64,000 nucleotides of DNA, taken from the NCBI RefSeq assembly GCF_963675985.1, contig NZ_OY780958.1, positions 744,001 through 808,000 on the forward strand, in the 5' to 3' direction. Positions within the stretch are counted from its first letter, which is position 1; the number at the start of each line of letters is the position of its first letter. A program made the position numbers and the translations under genes. Below are positions 42,474 through 50,345 of the stretch, one piece after another. The notes beneath the pieces are model-generated. The model worked only from the letters and a program-made list of their open reading frames with translations. It was not told where the DNA came from and made no database searches. The DNA comes from an uncultured Roseibium sp. GTDB lineage: Bacteria; Pseudomonadota; Alphaproteobacteria; Rhizobiales; Stappiaceae.

Positions 42474-42490
42474 ACACGATTTAATCGTGT
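42474..42490. promoter_or_regulatory. OhrR operator near ohr
   Basis: ACACGATTTAATCGTGT is a perfect 17-base palindrome in the divergent ohrR-ohr intergenic region, 55 bases before the ohr start. Its AATCG-type half sites resemble alphaproteobacterial OhrR boxes. A second, weaker copy lies about 56 bases away, toward ohrR. Confidence 0.75.
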
Positions 42491-42545
42491 TCGAATTTCG
42501 AGTGCGCCTGCAAGCTTGGCATGGCGGAAAGAAGGAGACGGGAAA

Positions 42546-42971
42546 ATGACAGTTGACGTTAAGTACACCGCCAAGGCGAAGGTCACCGGCGGACGCGATG
42601 GTACGGCGGAAACCCTCGACGGCAGCTTGGCCGTCAAGCTGGCGACGCCGAAGGAACTGGGCGGCGCCGGGGGGACGGGCAACAACCCGGAACAGCTTTT
42701 TGCCGTCGGCTATGCGGCCTGTTTCATCGGGGCGCTGAAATTCGTTGGAGGCCAGGAAAAGGTAGCCATTCCGGCGGACACCTCGATCACGTCGGAAGTC
42801 GGCATCGGGCCGCGGTCCGAAGGCGGTTTCGGCCTGACGGTTTCGCTCCACGTATCAATACCGGGTGTGGACAAGGCTCAGGCTGAGGATCTGGTCGCTA
42901 AGGCGCATCAGGTCTGCCCCTATTCCAACGCGACCCGCAACAACATCGATGTCAAGCTGACCGTGGTCTGA
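42546..42971 (+). CDS. ohr: Ohr, organic hydroperoxide reductase
   Basis: Ohr is a thiol peroxidase that reduces organic hydroperoxides using lipoylated proteins. The 141-residue chain has the two catalytic cysteines in GYAACFIGAL and AHQVCPYSNATRNN and the conserved Arg in ITSEVGIGPRSEGGFGL, with the family block NPEQLFAVGYAAC. A good ribosome site (GAAGGAGACGG) precedes ATG at 42546. Controlled by ohrR. A terminator follows the gene. Confidence 0.96.
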   Translation: MTVDVKYTAKAKVTGGRDGTAETLDGSLAVKLATPKELGGAGGTGNNPEQLFAVGYAACFIGALKFVGGQEKVAIPADTSITSEVGIGPRSEGGFGLTVSLHVSIPGVDKAQAEDLVAKAHQVCPYSNATRNNIDVKLTVV

Positions 42972-42997
42972 AGACGGTCGTTATCAGGTGACTCGGG

Positions 42998-43035
42998 AAG
43001 GGGCGTGCTTGATTGCATGCCCCTTTCGCTTTTAG
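42998..43035 (+). terminator. Terminator after ohr
   Basis: GGGGCGTGC and GCATGCCCC form a stem of nine pairs (one GU) with loop TTGATT, followed by TTTCGCTTTT. It ends the ohr transcript. Confidence 0.75.
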
Positions 43036-43072
43036 GATTCAGGTTCCCTCACAATCACAAGGTCCGGACCTC

Positions 43073-43504
43073 ATGACCAACATACCACCCCGACTGGATG
43101 GCATTCTGGAGACGGCCGTTTACGTGGACGATATGGAGGCCGCTCACGGGTTTTATTCAGGTGTCCTCGGCCTGACGCGGATGGTCTCCGGCGATCGTCT
43201 TTACGCCTATGACGCCGGCCCGGCTCAGACGCTGCTTGTCTTCCATCGTGGCCATACGGGTGAAGACGTTCAAACGTCGGGAGGTGTCGTTCCCGGACAT
43301 GATACCACCGGTCCGTCCCACTTCGCGTTCCGTACCGGCCGTGACGCGCTGGATGACTGGCGAACGTATCTCAAGGCCACTGGCGTTGACATCATCAGCG
43401 AAGTCGACTGGCCGGCCGGTGGACACAGCCTTTACTTTCACGATCCGGACGGCAATGTTCTGGAAATCGCGGCGCCGCCGCTTTGGCCTAATTTCGGGGC
43501 GTAG
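43073..43504 (+). CDS. VOC-family (glyoxalase/bleomycin-resistance-like) protein
   Basis: This 143-residue protein has the two beta-alpha-beta-beta-beta halves of the vicinal oxygen chelate fold: ILETAVYVDDMEAAHGFYSGVLGLTR and SHFAFRTG to GHSLYFHDPDGNVLEIAAP. The DPDGNxxE ending carries one metal-ligand Glu and SHFAF one His. It may be a glyoxalase-, dioxygenase- or fosfomycin-resistance-like enzyme; the substrate cannot be inferred. ATG at 43073 was chosen; an upstream extension lies partly in the terminator region. Confidence 0.85.
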   Translation: MTNIPPRLDGILETAVYVDDMEAAHGFYSGVLGLTRMVSGDRLYAYDAGPAQTLLVFHRGHTGEDVQTSGGVVPGHDTTGPSHFAFRTGRDALDDWRTYLKATGVDIISEVDWPAGGHSLYFHDPDGNVLEIAAPPLWPNFGA

Positions 43505-43536
43505 TTTGTGGCAGGGCAGGGCCTTGCGGGGGCAGT

Positions 43537-44247
43537 ATGAAATTCTTGCAGGCGGTATTGCGGGTGCTGTTCTACATCGCCGTGGGCGGTGTCATTTCAA
43601 TCGCGGGAGCGGCGTTCTTCTTCATGCACTGGGAACCGGACCGGGAAAAACATCCGCTTCGCGGCATCGACGTGTCCCATCACCAGGGGGAGATCAACTG
43701 GCAGCAGGTCGCTGGCGACGACGTGGCGTTCGCTTACATCAAGGCGAGCGAAGGCGGAGACTTCAGGGACACGGCCTTTGAGACCAACTATCGGGGCGCG
43801 ACCGGTGTCGGACTGCCCTGGGGCGCTTATCATTTCTTCAGCCTGTGCAAGACAGGGGCGGCGCAGGCCGCGAATTTCCTCAACGCCCTTCCGGGCGATT
43901 TGCCGATGCTGGCGCCGGTGCTCGATCTGGAGTTCAAGGGAAACTGCGCCCGAAGGCCACCTCAAAAGGATGTGGTCCGGGAGATCGCCCATTTCGTGAC
44001 GCTTGTGGAACAGGCGACCGGGCAGGGGGTCATCCTCTATGTCCCCAAGCCGTTTTATGAGGTTTACATGAAAGGCGAGAGCGTGAACCGTCGAATCTGG
44101 GCGCGTTCGATCTGGCGTTCTCCCGGTTACGTCAAGAAATGGAGCCTGTGGCAATATCACATGCGCGGCAAGGTCGCAGGTATCAACGGTGACGTGGACC
44201 TGAACGTCCTGGCCAGCGATCTGCCTTTGAGCGGGTTGAAAAAATAG
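43537..44247 (+). CDS. GH25-family lysozyme, membrane-anchored or secreted
   Basis: This 236-residue protein has an N-terminal hydrophobic segment (FLQAVLRVLFYIAVGGVISIAGAAFFF) and a GH25 muramidase domain. Catalytic acids are in GIDVSHHQGEINW and APVLDLEF (D-x-E), with WLWQY-like LWQYHMRGKVAGINGDVDLN at the end. GH25 enzymes cleave the MurNAc-GlcNAc bond of peptidoglycan. The anchor suggests the enzyme acts in the periplasm on the host's own wall. Confidence 0.9.
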   Translation: MKFLQAVLRVLFYIAVGGVISIAGAAFFFMHWEPDREKHPLRGIDVSHHQGEINWQQVAGDDVAFAYIKASEGGDFRDTAFETNYRGATGVGLPWGAYHFFSLCKTGAAQAANFLNALPGDLPMLAPVLDLEFKGNCARRPPQKDVVREIAHFVTLVEQATGQGVILYVPKPFYEVYMKGESVNRRIWARSIWRSPGYVKKWSLWQYHMRGKVAGINGDVDLNVLASDLPLSGLKK

Positions 44248-44286
44248 TTCGTAAGATCCTTATAAATTTATGGAAATTACTACCTG

Positions 44287-44302
44287 TTGACTTTAACGTA
44301 AA
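44287..44302. promoter_or_regulatory. Candidate LiuR operator/promoter
   Basis: TTGACTTTAACGTAAA is a near palindrome (14 of 16 positions symmetric about the TTAA core) lying 37 bases before the MerR-type regulator. MerR-family LiuR sites are of this AACG/CGTT type. TTGAC can be a -35 element, so regulator and promoter overlap. Confidence 0.55.
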
Positions 44303-44338
44303 AAGCGCTGAGTGTCCTTGATCAAGCTGAGAGGACTC

Positions 44339-44752
44339 ATGCAACGGCTCTACACGATTACACAACTCACCCAGGAATTCGAGGTGACGACGCGCACCTT
44401 GCGATTCTATGAGGCACAGGGCCTGCTCTCGCCGCAGAGGCGTGGACGTCAGCGGCTTTATACGCCGGCCGACCGGACGCGTCTCAAGCTTATCCTGCGC
44501 GGCAAGCGCCTCGGTTTCTCCCTCGCGGAAATCAGCGAAATCATCCAGATGTACGGCAAGGCGCCGGGCGAGGCCGGCCAGCTTCGGGTGATGATGCAGA
44601 AGATCGAGGCTCGCCGCGCGGAACTTATGGAAAAGCGCCAGGATATAGAACTCTCCCTGAAGGAACTCGACGATGTGGAGGAAGGGTGCCGGCAGCGCAT
44701 GTCGGAACTCGATATGAATGAGGAAGACGTGATGGCCGGGGAGAAGGCATGA
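44339..44752 (+). CDS. liuR: MerR-family regulator, LiuR-like
   Basis: This 137-residue protein starts with the MerR helix-turn-helix (YTITQLTQEFEVTTRTLRFYEAQGLLSPQRRGRQRLYTPADRTRLKLILRGKRLGFSLAEISEII) and a C-terminal coiled coil with no metal-binding cysteines. LiuR proteins of this form regulate leucine/isovalerate catabolism. Its operon ends in isovaleryl-CoA dehydrogenase, which supports the name. Translation of the next gene overlaps its stop (ATGA). The symbol is inferred from family and context. Confidence 0.8.
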   Translation: MQRLYTITQLTQEFEVTTRTLRFYEAQGLLSPQRRGRQRLYTPADRTRLKLILRGKRLGFSLAEISEIIQMYGKAPGEAGQLRVMMQKIEARRAELMEKRQDIELSLKELDDVEEGCRQRMSELDMNEEDVMAGEKA

Positions 44753-45189
44753 GACGTTCAACCGTAACCTACAAGGGTGTCGTCTATCCCCAGCATTGCG
44801 ATCACATGGGCCATATGAACGTGGCCTGGTACGTTTCAAAGTTCGACGAGGCCACCTGGAACTTCTTTGCCATGCTCGGGCTGACGCCGTCGTTCCTGAG
44901 GCAATCCGGCCGCGGTATGGCGGCAGTCGAACAGCAGCTTTCCTACAAGAGCGAGATGATGCCTGGCGACCTCATCGAGGTGCGCAGCCGGCTCATCGAA
45001 CTTAAGACGAAGGCCGTGCGCTTTGCCCATGACATGTTCAATGGGGAGACTGGAACGCTCACCGCCTCGACCGAGCTGACGGCGGTGCATCTGGACACCC
45101 AGTTGCGTAAGGCTGCTGCCTTTGCACCCGAAATCGCTGCCTGCGCCGAAGCGGCGTTCGCAAGCGGCGGGGAAGGAGCGGTTCAATGA
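44749..45189 (+). CDS. Acyl-CoA thioesterase (4-hydroxybenzoyl-CoA-type hot dog)
   Basis: This 146-residue hot-dog protein has the 4HBT active-site Asp in QHCDHMGHMNVAWYVSKFDEATW and the HDG-like central helix. It hydrolyses an acyl-CoA to free acid and CoA. It overlaps liuR (ATGA) and the next thioesterase gene (ATGA). Co-transcription with isovaleryl-CoA dehydrogenase suggests a role in branched-chain acyl-CoA balance, such as releasing CoA when intermediates accumulate. Confidence 0.85.
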   Translation: MRRSTVTYKGVVYPQHCDHMGHMNVAWYVSKFDEATWNFFAMLGLTPSFLRQSGRGMAAVEQQLSYKSEMMPGDLIEVRSRLIELKTKAVRFAHDMFNGETGTLTASTELTAVHLDTQLRKAAAFAPEIAACAEAAFASGGEGAVQ

Positions 45190-45629
45190 GACTGGAACCG
45201 AGAGACCCGGAATGGGAAACGCGAGTCAGGACAAGCTTTTCCCGGCAGCCGTTTATGTCTTTTCTCGGCGCTGAACTCACCCATGTGTCGCCGGGCGCGG
45301 TGGATATCGAACTGGCCTTCAAGCTGGAACTGACCCAGCAGCATGGGTTTTTCCATGCCGGCAGCACGTCGACCATTGCCGACAGCGCGGCTGGTTATGC
45401 CGCATTGTCGCTCTTTCCGGCCGGGACCGGTGTGCTGACCACGGAGTTCAAGGTCAATCTGCTCAATCCCGCGCGCCAGCAAAAGCTCGTGGCGCGGGGA
45501 CGGGTTCTGAAGCCCGGAAAGACGCTGACCATCTGCCGGGCTGATGTCTACGGGCTGGGTGATACCGAGCAGGCGCATGTGGCGACCGGGCTCTTCTCCA
45601 TGATTTGCCTGCAGGGCATGGAAGATTAG
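45186..45629 (+). CDS. PaaI-type thioesterase
   Basis: This 147-residue hot-dog protein has the PaaI pattern HGFFHAGSTSTIADSAAGYAALSLFPAGTGVLTTEFKVNLLNPAR. The HGG/HAG catalytic turn and the following Asp helix are intact. It follows another thioesterase of a different subfamily, so the operon has two. The substrate is not given by sequence; phenylacetyl- or small acyl-CoA substrates are typical. Confidence 0.85.
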   Translation: MRLEPRDPEWETRVRTSFSRQPFMSFLGAELTHVSPGAVDIELAFKLELTQQHGFFHAGSTSTIADSAAGYAALSLFPAGTGVLTTEFKVNLLNPARQQKLVARGRVLKPGKTLTICRADVYGLGDTEQAHVATGLFSMICLQGMED

Positions 45630-45637
45630 AGGCAACA

Positions 45638-46075
45638 ATGAGCGAAATCCGGATCCGGCCGCTGGAGGCACGGGACAGACCAGAATGGGATAGGCTGTGG
45701 CAGGACTATCTGGCCTTCTACGAACAGGAGCTTGCACCGGAGGTGACCGAGACGCTGTTCCAGCGCCTGCTCGGCGAAGGCCGGCATTTCGGCATGGTTG
45801 CGGAGCAGGACGGCCGGCTCGTCGGGCTGGTCCACGCGTTGCCCCATGACAGCACCTGGGCGATTGAGCCGACCTGTTACCTGGAAGACCTTTTCGTCGA
45901 TGGCGCCTGCAGGGGGAGTGGGGCCGGTCGCAAACTGATCGAGGCGGTTTACGCCGCGGCCGACAGGCTCGGCTGCTCGAAGGTCTACTGGCACACCCAT
46001 GACGACAATATCCGCGCGCGGCAGCTTTACGACCGTATCGGGCATCTTACCAATTTCGTCAAATACGTCCGCTGA
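45638..46075 (+). CDS. GNAT-family N-acetyltransferase
   Basis: This 145-residue protein has the GNAT acetyl-CoA binding motif A in CYLEDLFVDGACRGSGAGRKLIEAVYAAADRLGC and the C-terminal HDDNIRARQLYDRIGHLTNFVKYVR. The LEDLFV(D)xxxRGxGxG pattern is that of small-molecule acetyltransferases (for instance polyamine- or amino-acid-type). ATG at 45638 follows a ribosome site AGAGGCAAC. Its presence in an acyl-CoA operon is unexplained. Confidence 0.85.
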   Translation: MSEIRIRPLEARDRPEWDRLWQDYLAFYEQELAPEVTETLFQRLLGEGRHFGMVAEQDGRLVGLVHALPHDSTWAIEPTCYLEDLFVDGACRGSGAGRKLIEAVYAAADRLGCSKVYWHTHDDNIRARQLYDRIGHLTNFVKYVR

Positions 46076-46111
46076 GCGGACCCGACCAAACGTTCTCGGG
46101 AGGAACGACAC

Positions 46112-47284
46112 ATGATCCGCAACGACTTTCCGTCCTTCAACTTCAACCTCGGTGAAACCGCTGACATGCTGCGCGACAGCGTGCGCTCCTATTCCCAGGA
46201 CCGGATCGCGCCGCTTGCCGACCGCATCGACCGGGAGGACTGGTTCCCGAAGGAACTGTGGCCGGAAATGGGGGAACTCGGCTTGCACGGCATCACCGTG
46301 GAGGAGGAATGGGGCGGTTCCGGTCTTGGTTATCTGGAACACTGCATCGCCATGGAAGAGGTCAGCCGGGCATCCGCCTCCATCGGTCTCAGCTACGGGG
46401 CGCACTCCAATCTGTGCGTCAACCAGATGCGTCGCTGGGGCAATGACGACCAGAAGAAGCGCTATCTGGGCAAGTTGATTACCGGTGAACATCTGGGCGC
46501 GCTTGCCATGTCCGAACCGGGAGCGGGCTCCGACGTCGTTTCCATGAAGCTCAAGGCAGAGAAGAAGGGCGACCGGTACGTTCTCAACGGCTCGAAGATG
46601 TGGATCACCAACGGCCCGCAGGCCGATACGCTGATCATCTACGCCAAGACCGATCTGGATGCAGGTCCGAAGGGCATCACGGCTTTCCTGGTGGAGAAAG
46701 GCTTCAAGGGCTTCTCCGTCGCCCAGAAGCTCGACAAGTTGGGCATGCGCGGTTCGGAAACCGGCGAACTGGTGTTCCAGGACTGCGAGGTGCCGGAGGA
46801 AAACGTGCTCGGCCAGGTGGGCAAGGGCGTCAATGTGCTCATGTCCGGGCTCGATTACGAGCGCACGGTGCTGGCCGCGGGCTCCATCGGCATCATGCAG
46901 GCAGCCATGGACGTGGTGATCCCCTACGTGCACGAACGCCAGCAGTTCGGCCAGCCGATCGGCACCTTCCAGCTCGTTCAGGGCAAGGTGGCGGACATGT
47001 ATGTCACCATGAACGCGACAAAGGCCTACGTCTATGCGGTTGCCCAGGCCTGTGACCGGGGCGAGACCACCCGCGAGGACGCCGCCGGCGCGATCCTCTA
47101 CGCGGCTGAAAACGCCACCAAGATCGCCCTTGATGCGATCCAGCTCCTTGGCGGTAATGGCTACATCAACGAATACCCGACCGGTCGCCTGCTGCGCGAC
47201 GCCAAGCTCTATGAAATCGGCGCCGGCACCAGCGAAATCCGCCGCATGCTGATTGGCAGGGAAATCTTCAACAAGACGGGGTGA
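46112..47284 (+). CDS. ivd: Isovaleryl-CoA dehydrogenase
   Basis: This 390-residue acyl-CoA dehydrogenase oxidises isovaleryl-CoA to 3-methylcrotonyl-CoA in leucine degradation. It has AMSEPGAGSDVVSMKL and the FAD-binding WITNGPQADTLIIYAKT, and the catalytic Glu in the isovaleryl-type position (SGLDYERTVLAAG), not the usual C-terminal position, which fits IVD. QLLGGNGYINEYPTGRLLRDAKLYEIGAGTSEI closes the protein. The 36-base gap to the GNAT gene has only a ribosome site, so it belongs to the liuR operon. The carboxylase genes liuB/D are not in the window. Confidence 0.93.
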   Translation: MIRNDFPSFNFNLGETADMLRDSVRSYSQDRIAPLADRIDREDWFPKELWPEMGELGLHGITVEEEWGGSGLGYLEHCIAMEEVSRASASIGLSYGAHSNLCVNQMRRWGNDDQKKRYLGKLITGEHLGALAMSEPGAGSDVVSMKLKAEKKGDRYVLNGSKMWITNGPQADTLIIYAKTDLDAGPKGITAFLVEKGFKGFSVAQKLDKLGMRGSETGELVFQDCEVPEENVLGQVGKGVNVLMSGLDYERTVLAAGSIGIMQAAMDVVIPYVHERQQFGQPIGTFQLVQGKVADMYVTMNATKAYVYAVAQACDRGETTREDAAGAILYAAENATKIALDAIQLLGGNGYINEYPTGRLLRDAKLYEIGAGTSEIRRMLIGREIFNKTG

Positions 47285-47396
47285 GGGTTTTCGATCTTTT
47301 TCATGGCCCGATGCTCTAATCGGGGTGTTCTGTCCTGATTAACGGCTGTGTAATTTTTCACGCATAGGTTGCCTTTCCGGTTAGGGGAGGCGACCT

Positions 47397-48302
47397 GTGG
47401 AACGCGTTTTACGGTATTTTTTATCTCTTTTGGTCGGCCTGATCGGCGTTGTTGCCGGCGGCCTTCTCATCTGGATGGCGATTGCCAACTCCATTCTGAT
47501 CTGGGGTGTCTACCAATACGCCACGGCGGAGTCCGGACTGATCCATGAACTGAGAGTGGCCGAGGAAAAACTGAAAGGGGTCAAGCTCGACCTCGATAAG
47601 TTGATCCAACCCGCGCTTCTGGCGCTGCTTGCGTTATGCGCAGGGACATTTCTGCTGGTGATTGGCGGCAGGAGCTTTATTCGGCGCTTGATGGCAGGAC
47701 TGCCGAAAGAGGATGAAGGCCGCGCCGAGACGGCCGTCGGCCGCTGGGGGCATGTCGCCATTTATCTTTTCGGCATTCTGATTGCGGGAAAGGGGCTGGT
47801 GTTCGGTATTCTATATGTGCCCACCAATGTTCCCTTGACCTTTACCAGCGTGCCCGGGAAAGCAACGGCAGAAAAACAATGGTCGGTTCCATCCGAACGC
47901 GAAGGCGCAAGGCCCTCCTACTATGCCGTGCTTCGCTACACCACGGCCGATGGTCGGACCTACAGCAAGGAAATGCAGGTCGATTCGATCGTCGCAGTGG
48001 AATTGAAGCAGGATCCTGAAATCCGGATTGCCTATGTTCCCAATGACCCGCAGAACATGACCATTGCACGCTGGGTGCGGAGTCCGCTCGGATACCTCTG
48101 GTTTTTCCTGTGGCGCATCCTGTTCGTGGTCGTCGGTGTTCGCGGAATAGCGAGAGAACTCAGGCCACCTGACGATGGTCTGGATGTTAAGGCCCGGCCG
48201 TCGCCCCTTTCGAGGGTCGCTTCGCCGCCAGGCAGCCTTTCAGGTCGTGCGGCAGGCAGTTCGACAGGCCTTCGGCGCACACAGTTCGGTCGTCGTAGCT
48301 GA
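47397..48302 (+). CDS. DUF3592 membrane protein
   Basis: This 301-residue protein has hydrophobic segments at about residues 7-35, 72-92, 120-140 and 228-250 and a beta domain between them. WSVPSEREGARPSYYAVLRYTTADGRTYSKEMQ is the DUF3592 extracytoplasmic signature. The C-terminus is a low-complexity Arg/Ser/Gly-rich tail. The GTG start follows GGGGAGG at good spacing. Function unknown. Confidence 0.75.
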   Translation: MERVLRYFLSLLVGLIGVVAGGLLIWMAIANSILIWGVYQYATAESGLIHELRVAEEKLKGVKLDLDKLIQPALLALLALCAGTFLLVIGGRSFIRRLMAGLPKEDEGRAETAVGRWGHVAIYLFGILIAGKGLVFGILYVPTNVPLTFTSVPGKATAEKQWSVPSEREGARPSYYAVLRYTTADGRTYSKEMQVDSIVAVELKQDPEIRIAYVPNDPQNMTIARWVRSPLGYLWFFLWRILFVVVGVRGIARELRPPDDGLDVKARPSPLSRVASPPGSLSGRAAGSSTGLRRTQFGRRS

Positions 48303-48471
48303 CGTTCCGACCGGAAAGCGTTACGGCGTTCGACAGGCGATGCATTCTGGCGAATCGTTTTCAGCTTACGCGGCTATGTGATTTTGCATTCCTCCGGTCA
48401 CGGGACGCCGTATCGCTTGACACTCCGGATGCTTTGGCAATCTTCTGAAGGAGGCGACAGGAGGATTGCCC

Positions 48472-48897
48472 ATGACCGGCGAAACCGATCTCGACCACCT
48501 TATTTCCCAGATGCGGCCGATGCTCGATCCGGAGCCATACGTGTTCTGCACTTTCGCGGAGAAGACGGTGGCGGAGCTGGCGGCCTGTGAGCCGGTGGGG
48601 CTGTTCGCCGAAACCGAGGGCATGAGTGCGATCCTGCCGGTGGAAAAGGCCCGAGAACTCGGGCTTGCGGAGGCGGAATGGTTCCGCCGGATCACGCTGA
48701 CGGTGCATTCCAGCCTGGAGGCGGTCGGCCTGACCGCTGCGGTTTCGACGGCGCTTGCCCGCGCGGGTATCCCGGCGAATGTCGTAGCCGCCTTTTTCCA
48801 TGACCATGTGTTCGTGCCGGCGCCGCAGGCGGAGGAAGCCTTGAGACTTTTGACCTGTCTTTCCGAAGAAGGCGCCGGCGAACCTGGGCAAAATTGA
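48472..48897 (+). CDS. ACT-domain protein (DUF2241-like)
   Basis: This 141-residue protein starts ETDLDHLISQMRPMLDPEPYVFCTF, the typical beginning of the small ACT proteins related to DUF2241, with a C-terminal ACT-like fold (RRITLTVHSSLEAVGLTAAVSTALARAGIPANVVAAFFHDHVFVP). They occur alone in many bacteria and are thought to bind small ligands such as amino acids. ATG at 48472 was chosen. Role unknown. Confidence 0.85.
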   Translation: MTGETDLDHLISQMRPMLDPEPYVFCTFAEKTVAELAACEPVGLFAETEGMSAILPVEKARELGLAEAEWFRRITLTVHSSLEAVGLTAAVSTALARAGIPANVVAAFFHDHVFVPAPQAEEALRLLTCLSEEGAGEPGQN

Positions 48898-49004
48898 CAT
48901 TTGGCGTCTCTCATTTAACGAAGTCCGAATAACTTCATGCCATAGTTAAAAGTTGCAGGCAGGTTGTGGTAACCGGTCCTCGGATCGGAAGTGGGCTCCA
49001 TTTC

Positions 49005-50231
49005 ATGCATTTGGATATGTTTACGCTTTTCTTCTTGCTGGGAACGTTGATGTTCCTGGTCGGAACGGCGCTGCTGATCGTGTGGTGGCCGAGCCGAACC
49101 GAACAGGGTCTGCTCTATTGGGCCATCAGTTTCTTCGTTCGTGTTCCCGCTCTGCCGCTCATGATGGCGCGCGGGCAGATCGCCGACAGGCTGTCGATCG
49201 AGCTTGGGCCCGGATTGCTGCTTGCCGGTCTCGGGCTCGGTTGGGTCGGAACCCGGATGATCGCCGGGCGCAAGGTGAGCATCCCGATTGCGGCCGCGCC
49301 GATGGCGATCTGGTTTCTCGCCTGCCAGATGCCGGTTGTTTACGCCGAGACCGGCCACCGGATTTTGGTCTTTTCCACGCTGACTGGCCTTTACAGCTTT
49401 GCGATTGCCTTCGAATTCTGGCGCGATGCGGTCCTGTCGGGACACCGGCTGAAAAAGGGGCTGGCCGCCTTGTTTGTCGTCAACGGGACCGCTCATGCGG
49501 TGCGCGCCGTCTATGGGCTTGTCATCAATTTTGAGGAAGGTCTTTTTGAACGGCATGACGTCATGGCTGTATCCGTGTTCGTGCCGCTGGTGCTGGTCGT
49601 GATCGGCACCCTGATTGCCATGGCCATGTACCGGGAAGAGCACCTGGACACGCTGCGGTACGACGCTTCCCACGATCCGCTGACCAATGTTCTCAACCGT
49701 CGCGCCTTTTTCTCCCGCGCCGAGGGCATTTTGCGCGAGGGTCGGCAGGACGGGGTGACCGTTGCACTCCTGATGCTTGATCTCGACCACTTCAAGACGG
49801 TCAACGATTCCCATGGCCATCTGGCAGGCGATCAGGTGTTGAAGCAGGTCTGTGCCCGGGTGACGGGCATGATCCGCCGGACCGACCTGTTCGGGCGCCT
49901 GGGCGGAGAGGAATTCGCCGCTCTTCTCAAGGTCGTTGCACCGGACGACGCGATGATGGTTGCCGAGAAGATCCGCAAGGCCGTGCGATCCATGGCGATA
50001 TCGACCGATCAAGGTGATCTGTCCGTCACTGTCAGCATCGGCGTGGCGGAAGACGTCGGCGAGGGGCATGGTTTCAGAGAGATGATGCGGAGGGCGGATT
50101 CAGCGCTCTATGCGGCAAAGCTTGGCGGTCGCGACAGTGTCTGCGGTTGCTCCGAAGATCAGGCGCATGCGGCGGGCGGAGGAATCGGGTTGGTGCCGGC
50201 CGCCGAAAGGGTATCTTCGCCCGAAAAGTAG
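49005..50231 (+). CDS. Multi-span membrane diguanylate cyclase
   Basis: This protein of about 408 residues has six or seven membrane segments in the N-terminal half (about residues 5-215, with LFFLLGTLMFLVGTALLIVWW onward) and a C-terminal GGDEF domain. The active site reads LFGRLGGEEFAALL, preceded by RRTD, an RxxD product-inhibition site. DHFKTVNDSHGHLAGDQVLKQ carries the metal/substrate residues. A low-complexity tail follows. ATG at 49005 fits the first membrane segment; an earlier GTG adds residues without homology. Confidence 0.88.
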   Translation: MHLDMFTLFFLLGTLMFLVGTALLIVWWPSRTEQGLLYWAISFFVRVPALPLMMARGQIADRLSIELGPGLLLAGLGLGWVGTRMIAGRKVSIPIAAAPMAIWFLACQMPVVYAETGHRILVFSTLTGLYSFAIAFEFWRDAVLSGHRLKKGLAALFVVNGTAHAVRAVYGLVINFEEGLFERHDVMAVSVFVPLVLVVIGTLIAMAMYREEHLDTLRYDASHDPLTNVLNRRAFFSRAEGILREGRQDGVTVALLMLDLDHFKTVNDSHGHLAGDQVLKQVCARVTGMIRRTDLFGRLGGEEFAALLKVVAPDDAMMVAEKIRKAVRSMAISTDQGDLSVTVSIGVAEDVGEGHGFREMMRRADSALYAAKLGGRDSVCGCSEDQAHAAGGGIGLVPAAERVSSPEK

Positions 50232-50345
50232 GCGCTCGCGTCGGTACTGCTTTCAGTGGCACCGCAGCCCATCATTTCGGGCATGGCGGTTGCAATTTCA
50301 ATCCGGCAGTCCCATTCCTAAGAGGAGTTGAGCAGGGGAAGCGCC

